From the NCBI GenBank assembly GCA_900470285.1, contig UCAG01000013.1, forward strand, positions 90,539 to 154,538: a stretch of DNA of 64,000 nt. The letters run 5' to 3'. A program made the position numbers and the translations under genes. The notes beneath the pieces are model-generated. The model saw nothing but the letters and a program-made list of their open reading frames with translations, was not told the origin of the DNA and did no database searches. Source of the stretch: Hyphomicrobiales bacterium. Lineage in GTDB: Bacteria > Pseudomonadota > Alphaproteobacteria > Rhizobiales > Rhizobiaceae. Shown in pieces: positions 47,586-56,012 of this stretch. How positions within the stretch are numbered: the first letter of the stretch is position 1; each line of letters begins with the position of its first letter.

Positions 47586-47876
47586 GAAAGCTGTAAAGTT
47601 TAACTGTGGGTTACAACAACCGGTGTCAGCAGATCACCCCGCTGGCCTTCGCCGTCCCGCATTGCCGCAGGCATGCAATTAAAAGAGCATGGTGGCGAAG
47701 GCTGTTGAGCTTAATTGCGGGTTAAACAACCGGTGTCAGCAGATCACCCCACTGGCCTTCGCCGTCCCGCATTGCCGCAGGCATGCAATTTAAAAGAGCA
47801 TGGTGGCGAAGGCTGCAAAGTTTAACTGCGGGTTACAACAACCGGTGTCAGCAGATCACCCCACTGGCCTTCGCCG
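47586..47876. repeat. 110/112-base tandem repeat from the end of the small gene after aceA
   Basis: Two full units (about 47586-47696 and 47697-47808) and a partial third. The third is the last ~55 bases of the minus-strand small gene (47822-47876) plus about 13 downstream bases. Units share CCGGTGTCAGCAGATCACCCC (cores at 47621, 47731 and 47843). Each upstream unit also carries a segment (CCGCATTGCCGCAGGCATGC) not found in the gene. Confidence 0.9.
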
Positions 47877-48055
47877 CCATGATGGCGGGCGGAGCGCACC
47901 AGCTCAACGGATACGCCTGCGTCAACGGCTTTCATAACAGCATGGTTGAGGCGGTGAAGATCGTTGGCCAGCATGCGGATTGCAGCCTTCTGGTCTTCTG
48001 TCATAGCCGAAGCTTGTTCTTCGGCCCGTTCTTTAACCTGTGGTTTGGTCATCAT
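47822..48055 (-). CDS. Small protein downstream of aceA, unknown function
   Basis: About 77 residues from ATG 48055, preceded by AAGGA eight bases upstream; the adjacent ATG 48052 is equally possible. Helical and charged (KPQVKERAEEQASAMTEDQK), with no signal. It follows aceA by 165 bases on the same strand and is probably co-transcribed. I recognise no family. Its last ~18 codons are the source of a tandem repeat just beyond the stop. Confidence 0.68.
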   Translation of the reverse strand: MMTKPQVKERAEEQASAMTEDQKAAIRMLANDLHRLNHAVMKAVDAGVSVELVRSARHHGGEGQWGDLLTPVVVTRS

Positions 48056-48220
48056 GGTCTTTGTCCTTGGGTTATAGTCAGGTCGTGAGCTGAAGTTGCG
48101 TTTGAGGTGAATATCCGTAGCCGGAAGGATGCCATAAGGCTGGGTGAAGGAGAGAAACCGGCTACGGATGGCTGTCATGCAGAGTTGACTGGAGTCCTGC
48201 TCTGCTGATCCGTCTTCTGC

Positions 48221-49510
48221 TTATTCGGCAGCAGGGCGGAACTGGTCATGTTCGGTCGATTCACTCATGGCCGTTGTTGAAGACTGGCCGCCGGTGATCG
48301 CCATGGAGACAGCATCGAAATAGCCTGTGCCAACTTCGCGCTGGTGTTTGGTTGCAGTGTAGCCATTAGCTTCTGCCGCAAATTCTGCTTCCTGCAATTC
48401 CGAATAGGCTGCCATTTGACGGTCTTTGTAGCCGCGTGCCAGTTCGAACATGCCGAAATTGAGCTGGTGAAAACCGGCCAGTGTAATGAACTGGAACTTG
48501 TAGCCCATAGCACCCAGCTCACGCTGGAATTTGGCGATCGTGGCGTCGTCGAGATTCTTCTTCCAGTTAAACGACGGCGAACAGTTATAGGCCAGCAGTT
48601 TGCCCGGATGGGCTTTATGCACGCCTTCGGCAAATTTACGCGCCTGTTCCAGATCGGGTTTCGAAGTTTCGCACCAGATCAGATCGCAATGCGGAGCATA
48701 GGCCACGGCGCGGGCAATACATGGCTCAAGACCGTTCTTCACATGGTAGAAGCCTTCAACAGTGCGACCCTTGTCATAATCAACAAATGGCTGATCGCGC
48801 TCATCAATATCCGAGGTCAGCAGCTTGGCGGCTTCCGCATCGGTACGGGCGATAACCAGTGTCGGCGTACCCATAATGTCAGCGGCAAGACGTGCGGCAT
48901 TCAGATTACGGATATGCGCTGCGGTCGGGATCAGAACCTTGCCGCCGAGATGGCCGCATTTCTTTTCCGAAGCCAGCTGGTCTTCAAAGTGAACACCGGC
49001 AGCACCAGCCTCAATGAAAGCCTTCATGATTTCAAAAGCATTCAGCGGGCCGCCGAAACCTGCTTCCGCATCGGCAACAATCGGCGCAAACCATGTGTCT
49101 ACGGACAGGCCTTTGCCTTCTGCGGTTTCAATCTGGTCAGCGCGCTGCAAAGTGCGGTTGATGCGCTTGGCCAGTTCCGGCGCTGCATTAGCCGGATAGA
49201 GTGACTGATCCGGATACATGGCGGAAGCCGTATTGGCGTCGGCTGCAACCTGCCAGCCGGAGAGGTAAATGGCCTGCAACCCTGCACGAACCATCTGCAT
49301 TGCCTGATTGCCGGAGAGGGCGCCCAGTGCATTGACGAAATTTTCCTCATGAATGAGTTTCCACAGGCGGTTGGCACCCATTTCAGCCAGACTGTAGCGG
49401 ATTTCAACCGAACCGCGCAGGCGCTTTACATCTTCTGCAGTATGCGAACGCTGCAAGCCGTCGAAGCGGCCTTTTGGTGCGGATGGTACCAGATTGTAAA
49501 AATCAGTCAT
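48221..49510 (-). CDS. aceA: Isocitrate lyase
   Basis: Splits isocitrate to glyoxylate and succinate (glyoxylate shunt), 429 residues. The active-site motif KKCGHLGGK carries C185. [15 protein letters not shown] and [11 protein letters not shown] are further blocks. AGGA precedes ATG 49510. Divergent from the ScfR/RamB-type regulator across a 254-base gap with TTTGTAAATTTG direct repeats, the expected regulatory arrangement. Confidence 0.97.
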   Translation of the reverse strand: MTDFYNLVPSAPKGRFDGLQRSHTAEDVKRLRGSVEIRYSLAEMGANRLWKLIHEENFVNALGALSGNQAMQMVRAGLQAIYLSGWQVAADANTASAMYPDQSLYPANAAPELAKRINRTLQRADQIETAEGKGLSVDTWFAPIVADAEAGFGGPLNAFEIMKAFIEAGAAGVHFEDQLASEKKCGHLGGKVLIPTAAHIRNLNAARLAADIMGTPTLVIARTDAEAAKLLTSDIDERDQPFVDYDKGRTVEGFYHVKNGLEPCIARAVAYAPHCDLIWCETSKPDLEQARKFAEGVHKAHPGKLLAYNCSPSFNWKKNLDDATIAKFQRELGAMGYKFQFITLAGFHQLNFGMFELARGYKDRQMAAYSELQEAEFAAEANGYTATKHQREVGTGYFDAVSMAITGGQSSTTAMSESTEHDQFRPAAE

Positions 49511-49664
49511 GATCAGATATCCTGTAAAACTATATCATCAGATTTTGTGTTGAGTTGTTGTTTTGTCTGTGACCAGATTTACAGACGTTAAGTTTATTGG
49601 CCAGAAAAATGCGCTATTTCAGTATTTTATTCGGGTTATGCTGTGTGAGTTGTGACAAGGTGAG

Positions 49665-49698
49665 TTTGTAAATTTGTAAGTTTTGTAAATTTGACAAA
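49665..49698. promoter_or_regulatory. Direct repeats between aceA and its regulator
   Basis: TTTGTAAATTTG occurs at 49665-49676 and 49682-49693, 17 bases apart, followed by ACAAA. The pattern is RamB/ScfR-like (TTTGCAAA-type) and lies in the shared promoter gap. Confidence 0.55.
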
Positions 49699-49764
49699 TC
49701 GCAAGAATTAGTCACATTCTTTACAGATCGAATAAATCCGGTTGTTTCTTGGAGGAGCAGACCT

Positions 49765-51192
49765 GTGGCAGAACGTAAAATATTTGCCGGTGCGCGTATT
49801 CGGCGTATCCGCAATGAGCGGGCGCTGACACAGGTTGCGATGGCCGAAGATTTGGGTATCTCGCCATCCTATCTCAATCTGATTGAGCGTAATCAGCGGC
49901 CGTTAACGGTACAGCTGCTGCTGAAACTGGCCTCGGTCTATAAAGTTGATCTGGATCAGCTGCAGGAAGAAACCGGCTCCGTGCTGGCCGGATTAAAAGA
50001 AGTGTTTTCCGAGCCTTTACTGGCCGGTGAATTGCCGGGCGATCAGGAGCTGATTGATATTTGCGAGGCCGCGCCCAATGCGGCTGCGGGCGTACTGAAA
50101 TTATTCCGGGCCTATCGTGAGCAGCAAAAGCGTCTCACCGACCTGTCCGATATGATGGTGCGCGAGGGCAAAGCGTTGAGCCTTGCGCCGACACGTCTGC
50201 CATTGGACGAAGTGCGTGAAGTGCTGGCGCGTAAGCCGCATTATTTTGAACGCATTGAAGCGGAAGCTGACAGTTTCAGCCGTTTGCTGAAATCGGAAGA
50301 CGGGCTGGCTGTCGCGTTGAAACAATGGCTGAAACGTGAGCAGTCGATCACCGTGCGCACATTACCAGCAGCGACTATGCCGAACTGGCGGCGGCGCTAT
50401 GACCGCCACTCATTACGCTTGTTTATCTCCGAGCGCCTGTCTGTTTTCGATCAACTGCGCGAAATCGCTATGGAGGCTGTTTCCATCCGTATGCAGGTGG
50501 TGATCGGAGCTGAGCTGGAAGATTTGAAGCTGAGCTCTGCGGAGGCAAAGCGCATCGCTCGGTTTGAACTGCTGCGCTATGCAGCCCATGCTTTGATGAT
50601 GCCCTATACGTCGTTTCGCGAGGCGGCACAGCGTGCAAAATATGACATTGATGTGCTTCGCTCGCGTTTCAACGTGTCTTTTGAACAGGTGGCGTGCCGG
50701 TTGACCACGCTGCAAAAGCAAGGCGCTTCCGGTATTGCTTTCTTCTTGCAGGAGATCGATCAGGCCGGAAACCGTTTGCGGCATTTCGGAGCGCAGGGTT
50801 TTCCGCAAACGCGATTTGGTGGTGCCTGCCCGAAGCTACAAATTTACAATGCTTTTTCTCATCCGCAGCAATATCTGGCGGAGCAGGTGGAACTGCCGGA
50901 TAAAACGCAATATCTGACCATCAGCCGCACGGTTGAAGGGCCTATGACTGGTTTTGGCGAACAACCGCGCCGCACAGCGCTGATGCTGGGATGTGATGTG
51001 TCTGCGGCGCAGGAAACAGTCTATGCGACCTATCTGGCGGGTATGTCTTCCGGCTCAGCTGTCAGTCCGGTTGGTACGGCCTGTCGTTTATGCGAGAGAC
51101 AGGCTTGTCTTGCCCGTGCCGAACCACCGCTCACCCGCCCGCTGGCGCTGGATGAAATGGTGTCAGGTTTCTCTGCCTATGACTTCCAGTAA
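49765..51192 (+). CDS. ScfR/RamB-type transcriptional regulator
   Basis: A 475-residue regulator. The N-terminal XRE helix-turn-helix is at about residues 6-65 (RIRNERALTQVAMAEDLGIS). A central domain with IrrE/DUF955-like remains (FELLRYAAHALMMPYTSF) has no clear HExxH, so peptidase activity is unlikely. The C-terminal cysteine cluster C440-x2-C443-x4-C448 (CRLCERQAC) is typical. Members activate or repress glyoxylate genes in response to acyl-CoA (family knowledge). GTG 49765 has GGAGGAG upstream. It is divergent from aceA. Confidence 0.9.
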   Translation: MAERKIFAGARIRRIRNERALTQVAMAEDLGISPSYLNLIERNQRPLTVQLLLKLASVYKVDLDQLQEETGSVLAGLKEVFSEPLLAGELPGDQELIDICEAAPNAAAGVLKLFRAYREQQKRLTDLSDMMVREGKALSLAPTRLPLDEVREVLARKPHYFERIEAEADSFSRLLKSEDGLAVALKQWLKREQSITVRTLPAATMPNWRRRYDRHSLRLFISERLSVFDQLREIAMEAVSIRMQVVIGAELEDLKLSSAEAKRIARFELLRYAAHALMMPYTSFREAAQRAKYDIDVLRSRFNVSFEQVACRLTTLQKQGASGIAFFLQEIDQAGNRLRHFGAQGFPQTRFGGACPKLQIYNAFSHPQQYLAEQVELPDKTQYLTISRTVEGPMTGFGEQPRRTALMLGCDVSAAQETVYATYLAGMSSGSAVSPVGTACRLCERQACLARAEPPLTRPLALDEMVSGFSAYDFQ

Positions 51193-51196
51193 GGGT

Positions 51197-51307
51197 AGAG
51201 CATTTCCAGCAAAAGTGTGTAGCGCCTTCGCAGGAAAATCAGTTCGCCGGACTGATTTCTTTTCCCGCTACGATGCGTAGGATAATGCGTGAAATTAAAA
51301 TTTAGAG
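51197..51307. repeat. Dispersed repeat, family B, copy 3 (interrupted)
   Basis: Begins AGAGCATTTCCAGCAAAAGTG and resumes GCGTAGGATAATGCGTGAAAT. Between them is about 45 bases of unrelated sequence that itself contains a perfect hairpin (AAATCAGT at 51236-51243, ACTGATTT at 51251-51258). A repeat inside a repeat. Confidence 0.8.
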
Positions 51308-51627
51308 TGGGGAAGATTCGGGCATTTTGCCTGTTATGGTTTCTGTGTGGCATATCTTTGAAAGATAAGGCTTATATCCCTGTTCTCAGGTGCCCGTTTT
51401 CACCGGATAAAATCCCCCATTGTGCGCCCTGAAGGACACACAAAGTTTAAAATTGTGTTCATTAAATTCAAATAATCGGCGCTATGCGGTTTAAGCGTCA
51501 TCTTTCCGTTGACGAAAGCAAATTAATCTCAAAAGGTAACGGAGAATGCACATTGAAGGGCAATGTGTGAGGGATGATTTGGCTTGCAAGGCTTTTGCCC
51601 CATAAAGCTTTCTGGACGGAGTGACTG
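51308..51627. other. Intergenic region before potF
   Basis: About 320 bases without a gene. Likely holds the potF promoter. CACATTG (51549-51555) and CAATGTG (51561-51567) form a perfect seven-base repeat with a five-base spacer, 61 bases before the potF start; it could be an operator or leader hairpin. Confidence 0.5.
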
Positions 51628-52740
51628 ATGAAGATCAAAGCCCATTTGCTTTCATATGTTTCTGCCAGCTGTGTGGCACTTGCCGCGCTGCTGCCTGTTC
51701 TGCCGGCTGCTGCGCAGGAGCGCGTACTGAACATCTATAACTGGTCTGATTATATTGATGATTCCATCCTGAAAGATTTCACCAAGGAAACCGGCATCAA
51801 AGTCGTTTACGACGTGTATGATTCCAACGAAATCCTTGAGACAAAATTGCTGGCCGGTGGCAGCGGTTATGACATTGTTGTACCTTCTGCTGAATTTATG
51901 GGCCGTCAGATTCCGGCAGGTGTTTTCCAGAAACTGGATAAAGACAAACTGCCTAACCTGAAAAATATGTGGGACGAGATCACCAAGCGCACGGTCGCTT
52001 ATGATCCGGGCAATGAATATTCTGTCAACTATATGTGGGGTACCACAGGGATTGGTTACAACAAAGCCAAGATCAAGGAAGCGCTTGGTGTTGATGAAAT
52101 CGATAGCTGGGACGTGCTGTTCAAGCCTGAAAATTCGGCAAAGCTGAAAGATTGCGGTATTTATCTGCTGGATTCAGGCAGTGAAATGCTGCGTCCGGCG
52201 CTGCATTATCTGGGCTTTGACACCAATAACCCAACCGCTGAAAGCTTCGCCAAGGCGGAAGAACTTTACTTAAGCATCCGTCCGAATATCCGTAAATTCC
52301 ATTCGTCTGAATATATTAATGCGCTGGCCAATGGCGATATCTGCATGGCTGTGGGCTATTCCGGTGATATTTTTCAGGCACGTGACCGTGCGGAAGAAGC
52401 TAAGAACGGTGTGGAAATCGGTTATTCCATTCCGAAAGAGGGCGCTCTGATGTGGTTTGATCAGATGGCCATTCCGGCAGATGCCAAACATGTTGAAGAA
52501 GCGCATGAATTTATCAATTATATCATGCGTCCTGAAGTGATCGCCAAGGCTTCTGACTATGTGTTTTACGCCAATGGCAACAAGGCATCGCAGGAATTCA
52601 TCGATAAGGAACTGTTGAATGATCCGGCGGTTTATCCGAGTGAAGAAGTGATGAAACAACTCTTCGTTCCGATGCCTTACCCGCCGAAAATCAACCAGAT
52701 GGCAACCCGCACCTGGACCAAGATTGTGACAGGGCACTAA
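51628..52740 (+). CDS. potF: Putrescine-binding periplasmic protein
   Basis: Solute-binding protein of the PotFGHI importer, 370 residues. A signal peptide ends near AAAQ/ER. The ligand region begins NWSDYI (W39, S40, D41), which resembles PotF more than the spermidine-type PotD. A second block FVPSAEFMG-type and NGDICMAVGYSGDI are conserved. GGAG precedes ATG 51628. A strong terminator follows, which probably keeps the binding protein in excess over the membrane part. Confidence 0.94.
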   Translation: MKIKAHLLSYVSASCVALAALLPVLPAAAQERVLNIYNWSDYIDDSILKDFTKETGIKVVYDVYDSNEILETKLLAGGSGYDIVVPSAEFMGRQIPAGVFQKLDKDKLPNLKNMWDEITKRTVAYDPGNEYSVNYMWGTTGIGYNKAKIKEALGVDEIDSWDVLFKPENSAKLKDCGIYLLDSGSEMLRPALHYLGFDTNNPTAESFAKAEELYLSIRPNIRKFHSSEYINALANGDICMAVGYSGDIFQARDRAEEAKNGVEIGYSIPKEGALMWFDQMAIPADAKHVEEAHEFINYIMRPEVIAKASDYVFYANGNKASQEFIDKELLNDPAVYPSEEVMKQLFVPMPYPPKINQMATRTWTKIVTGH

Positions 52741-52751
52741 GCAGATCAGGG

Positions 52752-52781
52752 AACAAACGGGGCAAATGCCCCGTTTGTTTT
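52752..52781 (+). terminator. Terminator/attenuator between potF and potG
   Basis: AACAAACGGGGC (52752-52763) and GCCCCGTTTGTT (52768-52779) form a perfect 12-base stem with a four-base loop, then TT. Read-through would feed the membrane genes. Confidence 0.85.
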
Positions 52782-52889
52782 ACAGCCTGTAACAAGCACC
52801 ACAAACCAGCTGACAGGTTTCCGGAATTTTATCCGTGACATTTCAAATATGTTTAAGGCTTACAAGACCCGCAATATGAGGGGAACAGC

Positions 52890-54035
52890 ATGAAATCTTT
52901 TGGTAGTTTCCGCCGCAAGTTCTCACCCTGGAACGATCCGGCCGCCAAGCCCTATATTTCATTCGAAAACATCGTCAAAAAATTCGACGATGTGACGGTG
53001 ATTGATGATCTGTCGCTGAATATTTTTAACCGCGAGTTTTTTGCGCTGTTAGGCGCATCCGGTAGCGGTAAATCCACTTTGATGCGCATGCTGGCGGGTT
53101 TTGAAGAGCCTACTTCCGGTCGTATCATGCTGGACGGGCAGGATATGCGCGGTATTCCTCCCTATAAACGTCCTGTGAATATGATGTTCCAGTCCTATGC
53201 TTTGTTCCCGCATATGACTGTTGAACAGAATATTGGTTTCGGTCTGAAACAGGACGGTATGGCCAAATCGGAAATGGCAGATCGTGTGAACGATATGCTG
53301 AAACTGGTGAAGCTGGAGAAATATGCTAAACGCAAGCCGCATCAGCTTTCCGGTGGTCAGCGTCAGCGTGTAGCCTTGGCGCGTGCGGTTGCCAAGCGTC
53401 CGAAAGTCTTGCTGCTGGATGAGCCGCTGGGCGCGCTGGATAAAAAACTGCGCGAAGAAACCCAGTTTGAGCTGATGGATTTGCAGATGAATCTCGGCCT
53501 GACCTTCCTGATTGTTACCCATGATCAGGAAGAGGCGATGACCATGGCTGACCGTATCGCTGTGCTTGATAAAGGCCAGATCATGCAGGTGGCGACACCG
53601 GCAGAAGTCTATGAAGCGCCGAGCAGCAAATTCGTCGCCGATTTTATCGGCAATATTAATATTATTGAGGGTGAAATCAGCCGTTTCGCCAATGGCGTGG
53701 CAGATATTGAAAGTCCGGCGAATAATGTCGCCATCCGCACCAAAACCGGTAAAGAACTGCATGCCGGTCAGAAGGTCTGGTATGCAATCCGCCCTGAGAA
53801 AATCACTATCAGCCGCGAGAAGCCGGAAGATGCGTCGATCAATGCCTTGCAGGGCGAGTTGTGGGATATTGCCTATTTCGGCGATATGAACGTGTTCCAT
53901 GTGCGACTGCCGAATGGCCGCACTATCAAGGCCTCCAGCATGAACTCCGTGCGCCGCACTGAAGACCCGCTGGGTTATGATGAACAGGTCTGGGTATCGT
54001 TTGAAGATGATGCCGGTATGGTTCTGGTTGCCTGA
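52890..54035 (+). CDS. potG: Putrescine ABC transporter ATPase
   Basis: ATP-hydrolysing subunit, 381 residues. Walker A is GASGSGKST (55-63), the signature is LSGGQRQRVALARA and Walker B is VLLLDEPLGALD. A C-terminal TOBE-like domain follows from about residue 290 (AIRPEKITISREKPE). GGGGAA precedes ATG 52890. It couples to PotH/PotI. The gap to potH (179 bases) is filled by repeats. Confidence 0.95.
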   Translation: MKSFGSFRRKFSPWNDPAAKPYISFENIVKKFDDVTVIDDLSLNIFNREFFALLGASGSGKSTLMRMLAGFEEPTSGRIMLDGQDMRGIPPYKRPVNMMFQSYALFPHMTVEQNIGFGLKQDGMAKSEMADRVNDMLKLVKLEKYAKRKPHQLSGGQRQRVALARAVAKRPKVLLLDEPLGALDKKLREETQFELMDLQMNLGLTFLIVTHDQEEAMTMADRIAVLDKGQIMQVATPAEVYEAPSSKFVADFIGNINIIEGEISRFANGVADIESPANNVAIRTKTGKELHAGQKVWYAIRPEKITISREKPEDASINALQGELWDIAYFGDMNVFHVRLPNGRTIKASSMNSVRRTEDPLGYDEQVWVSFEDDAGMVLVA

Positions 54036-54044
54036 TCACCAAAA

Positions 54045-54089
54045 GCGCATTCCGAAAAGTGTGAGCGGTTTTCGGATAAAATGCGCGTC
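54045..54089. repeat. Partial dispersed repeat, family B, copy 4
   Basis: GCATTCCGAAAAGTGTGAGCGG and GGATAAAATGCG resemble parts of the other family B copies. It abuts the family A copy at 54090. Confidence 0.6.
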
Positions 54090-54195
54090 ATTAGAGCGCC
54101 GTGCGCCCGATAGGCGCACAAAGGTCGCTCTAACACTTTAAAACTAGAGCATAATTTCATCTAAAACTGTTTCAAGTTTAAGAAATTATGCTCTA
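54090..54195. repeat. Dispersed hairpin repeat, family A, copy 2
   Basis: A 106-base near-copy of 7025-7131, with the same double-hairpin layout: TTAGAGCG/CGCTCTAA, then TAGAGCATAATTTC and AAATTATGCTCTA. It lies inside the pot operon, between potG and potH. Confidence 0.85.
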
Positions 54196-54214
54196 AAGAA
54201 TTGAGGAGTAGTCC

Positions 54215-55126
54215 ATGCAAAAATTGATTGCAGCTATTGCTTCCAGAGCGGTGATCGCCGTGCCTTATATCTGGCTCGGTCTGTTTTTTCTGATCCCGTT
54301 CTTCATTGTCTTCAAAATTTCTCTGTCGCAGGTGGCGATGGCGATCCCTGCCTATGATCCGCGCTTTTTCTGGAGCGACGGACTGAGTGTCATCTGGCAG
54401 AAAATCCAGCAGTTTTCTTTCGAAAACTATATCTGGCTGACACAGGATTCGCTCTATTACAAAGCCTATTTGTCGAGCGTAAAAATTGCGGCAGTTTCAA
54501 CCTTTCTGGCACTGCTGATCGGTTTTCCGCTGGCCTATGGCATGGCGCGTGCACCGCTGACACTACGCCCGACCTTGCTGATGCTGGTAATCCTGCCATT
54601 CTGGACATCATTCCTCATCCGCGTTTATGCGTGGATTGCGATCCTGAAGCCGGAAGGCCTGCTCAACCAGTTTCTGATGTCGCTGAATATTATCGACACG
54701 CCGTTGACGATCCTGAATACGGATACAGCGATCTATATCGGTATTGTTTATTCCTACCTGCCATTCATGGTATTGCCGATCTATTCAGCACTGGAAAAGA
54801 TGGACTATTCACTGATTGAAGCGGCGCAGGATCTCGGTTGCACCCCGCTTAAAGCCTTCTGGAAAATCACATTCCCGCTGGCTTTGCCGGGTGTGATCGC
54901 CGGTTCGATGCTGGTGTTCATTCCGGCAATCGGTGAGTTCGTGATCCCTGATCTGCTTGGCGGTTCCAGCACATTGATGATCGGTAAGACCCTGTGGAGC
55001 GAGTTCTTCTCCAACCGTGACTGGCCGGTTTCTGCTGCCGTGGCGGTGGTGCTGCTGGTTATTCTGGTTATTCCGATTGTGTTGTTCCAAAAAATGCAGA
55101 CCCGTGCCGATGGGAGTGGCAAATAA
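54215..55126 (+). CDS. potH: Putrescine ABC transporter permease PotH
   Basis: A 303-residue permease with six predicted helices. The EAA loop is EAAQDLGCTPLKAFWKITF, the contact for PotG. GAGGAG precedes ATG 54215. The stop overlaps the potI start by one base (TAATG). The upstream gap with two repeats could affect expression of potHI. Confidence 0.93.
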   Translation: MQKLIAAIASRAVIAVPYIWLGLFFLIPFFIVFKISLSQVAMAIPAYDPRFFWSDGLSVIWQKIQQFSFENYIWLTQDSLYYKAYLSSVKIAAVSTFLALLIGFPLAYGMARAPLTLRPTLLMLVILPFWTSFLIRVYAWIAILKPEGLLNQFLMSLNIIDTPLTILNTDTAIYIGIVYSYLPFMVLPIYSALEKMDYSLIEAAQDLGCTPLKAFWKITFPLALPGVIAGSMLVFIPAIGEFVIPDLLGGSSTLMIGKTLWSEFFSNRDWPVSAAVAVVLLVILVIPIVLFQKMQTRADGSGK

Positions 55127-55950
55127 TGAACACAACATCCTGGTCACGTTTTAACATTGTCTCGGTCGTGCTGGGCTTTGCCTTTCTCTACCTGCCGATT
55201 GTGCTGCTGGTGATTTACTCCTTCAATGAATCGCGTCTGGTAACTGTCTGGTCGGGTTTCTCGGTCAAGTGGTATGTCGAGCTTTTCAAGAATCAGGGGC
55301 TTAAAGATGCCGCGTGGGTGACGTTACGCGTTGGTGTATTGTCAGCCACGATTGCCACTATCCTCGGTACTCTGGGCGCGCTGGCTTTGACCCGCTATAC
55401 GCGCTTTCGCGGCCGCACCCTGTTCTCCGGCATGATTTATGCACCGCTGGTAATGCCGGAAGTGATTACCGGCCTGTCCTTGCTGTTGCTGTTTGTGGCT
55501 GTCGGTTTTGACCGCGGCTTCTGGACAGTAACACTGGCGCATATCACTTTTGCCATGTGTTTTGTGGCAGTGGTTGTGCAGTCGCGTCTGGTGAGTTTCG
55601 ACCGCTCACTGGAAGAAGCGGCAATGGATCTCGGTGCGCCGCCGGTGACAACTTTCATGAAAATCACCCTGCCGATTATTCTGCCTGCGGTGGTTTCCGG
55701 CTGGATGCTGGCTTTCACTTTGTCACTGGATGATCTGGTAATTGCGAGTTTCACTTCGGGGCCGGGTGCTACAACGCTGCCGATGAAAATCTACAGTCAG
55801 GTGCGTCTGGGTGTAACACCGGAGATCAATGCGGTCTGTACATTGCTGATCGGACTGGTGGCAACCGGCGTGATTATCGCTTCGGTCGTCAATAAGCGCC
55901 GCGTAGTGCAGCGCCAGCGTGATGAGCAGGCAGCTTTCCGCCTCGGCTAA
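55126..55950 (+). CDS. potI: Putrescine ABC transporter permease PotI
   Basis: A 274-residue permease with six helices. The EAA loop is EEAAMDLGAPPVTTFMKITL. The helix TLSLDDLVIASFTSGPG is typical of PotI/PotC permeases. Start codon overlaps the potH stop. A terminator follows within 30 bases. Confidence 0.94.
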   Translation: MNTTSWSRFNIVSVVLGFAFLYLPIVLLVIYSFNESRLVTVWSGFSVKWYVELFKNQGLKDAAWVTLRVGVLSATIATILGTLGALALTRYTRFRGRTLFSGMIYAPLVMPEVITGLSLLLLFVAVGFDRGFWTVTLAHITFAMCFVAVVVQSRLVSFDRSLEEAAMDLGAPPVTTFMKITLPIILPAVVSGWMLAFTLSLDDLVIASFTSGPGATTLPMKIYSQVRLGVTPEINAVCTLLIGLVATGVIIASVVNKRRVVQRQRDEQAAFRLG

Positions 55951-55976
55951 GTTTCGTTACAAAAGATATAAACAAG

Positions 55977-56010
55977 AAAGCCGGTGTATCCTATGATGCA
56001 CCGGCTTTTT
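55977..56010 (+). terminator. Terminator after potI (possibly bidirectional)
   Basis: AAAGCCGGTG (55977-55986) pairs with CACCGGCTTT (55999-56008), followed by TT. The convergent AsmA-like gene ends at 56013. Confidence 0.88.
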
Positions 56011-56012
56011 GC

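Noticed and set aside
47586-47876. Possible CRISPR-like array
   Set aside because: Only about 2.6 units of 110-112 bases with no unique spacers; the last is part of a gene. It is a tandem duplication.
48344-49204. Plus-strand open frame (286 residues) over aceA
   Set aside because: Antisense shadow of isocitrate lyase.
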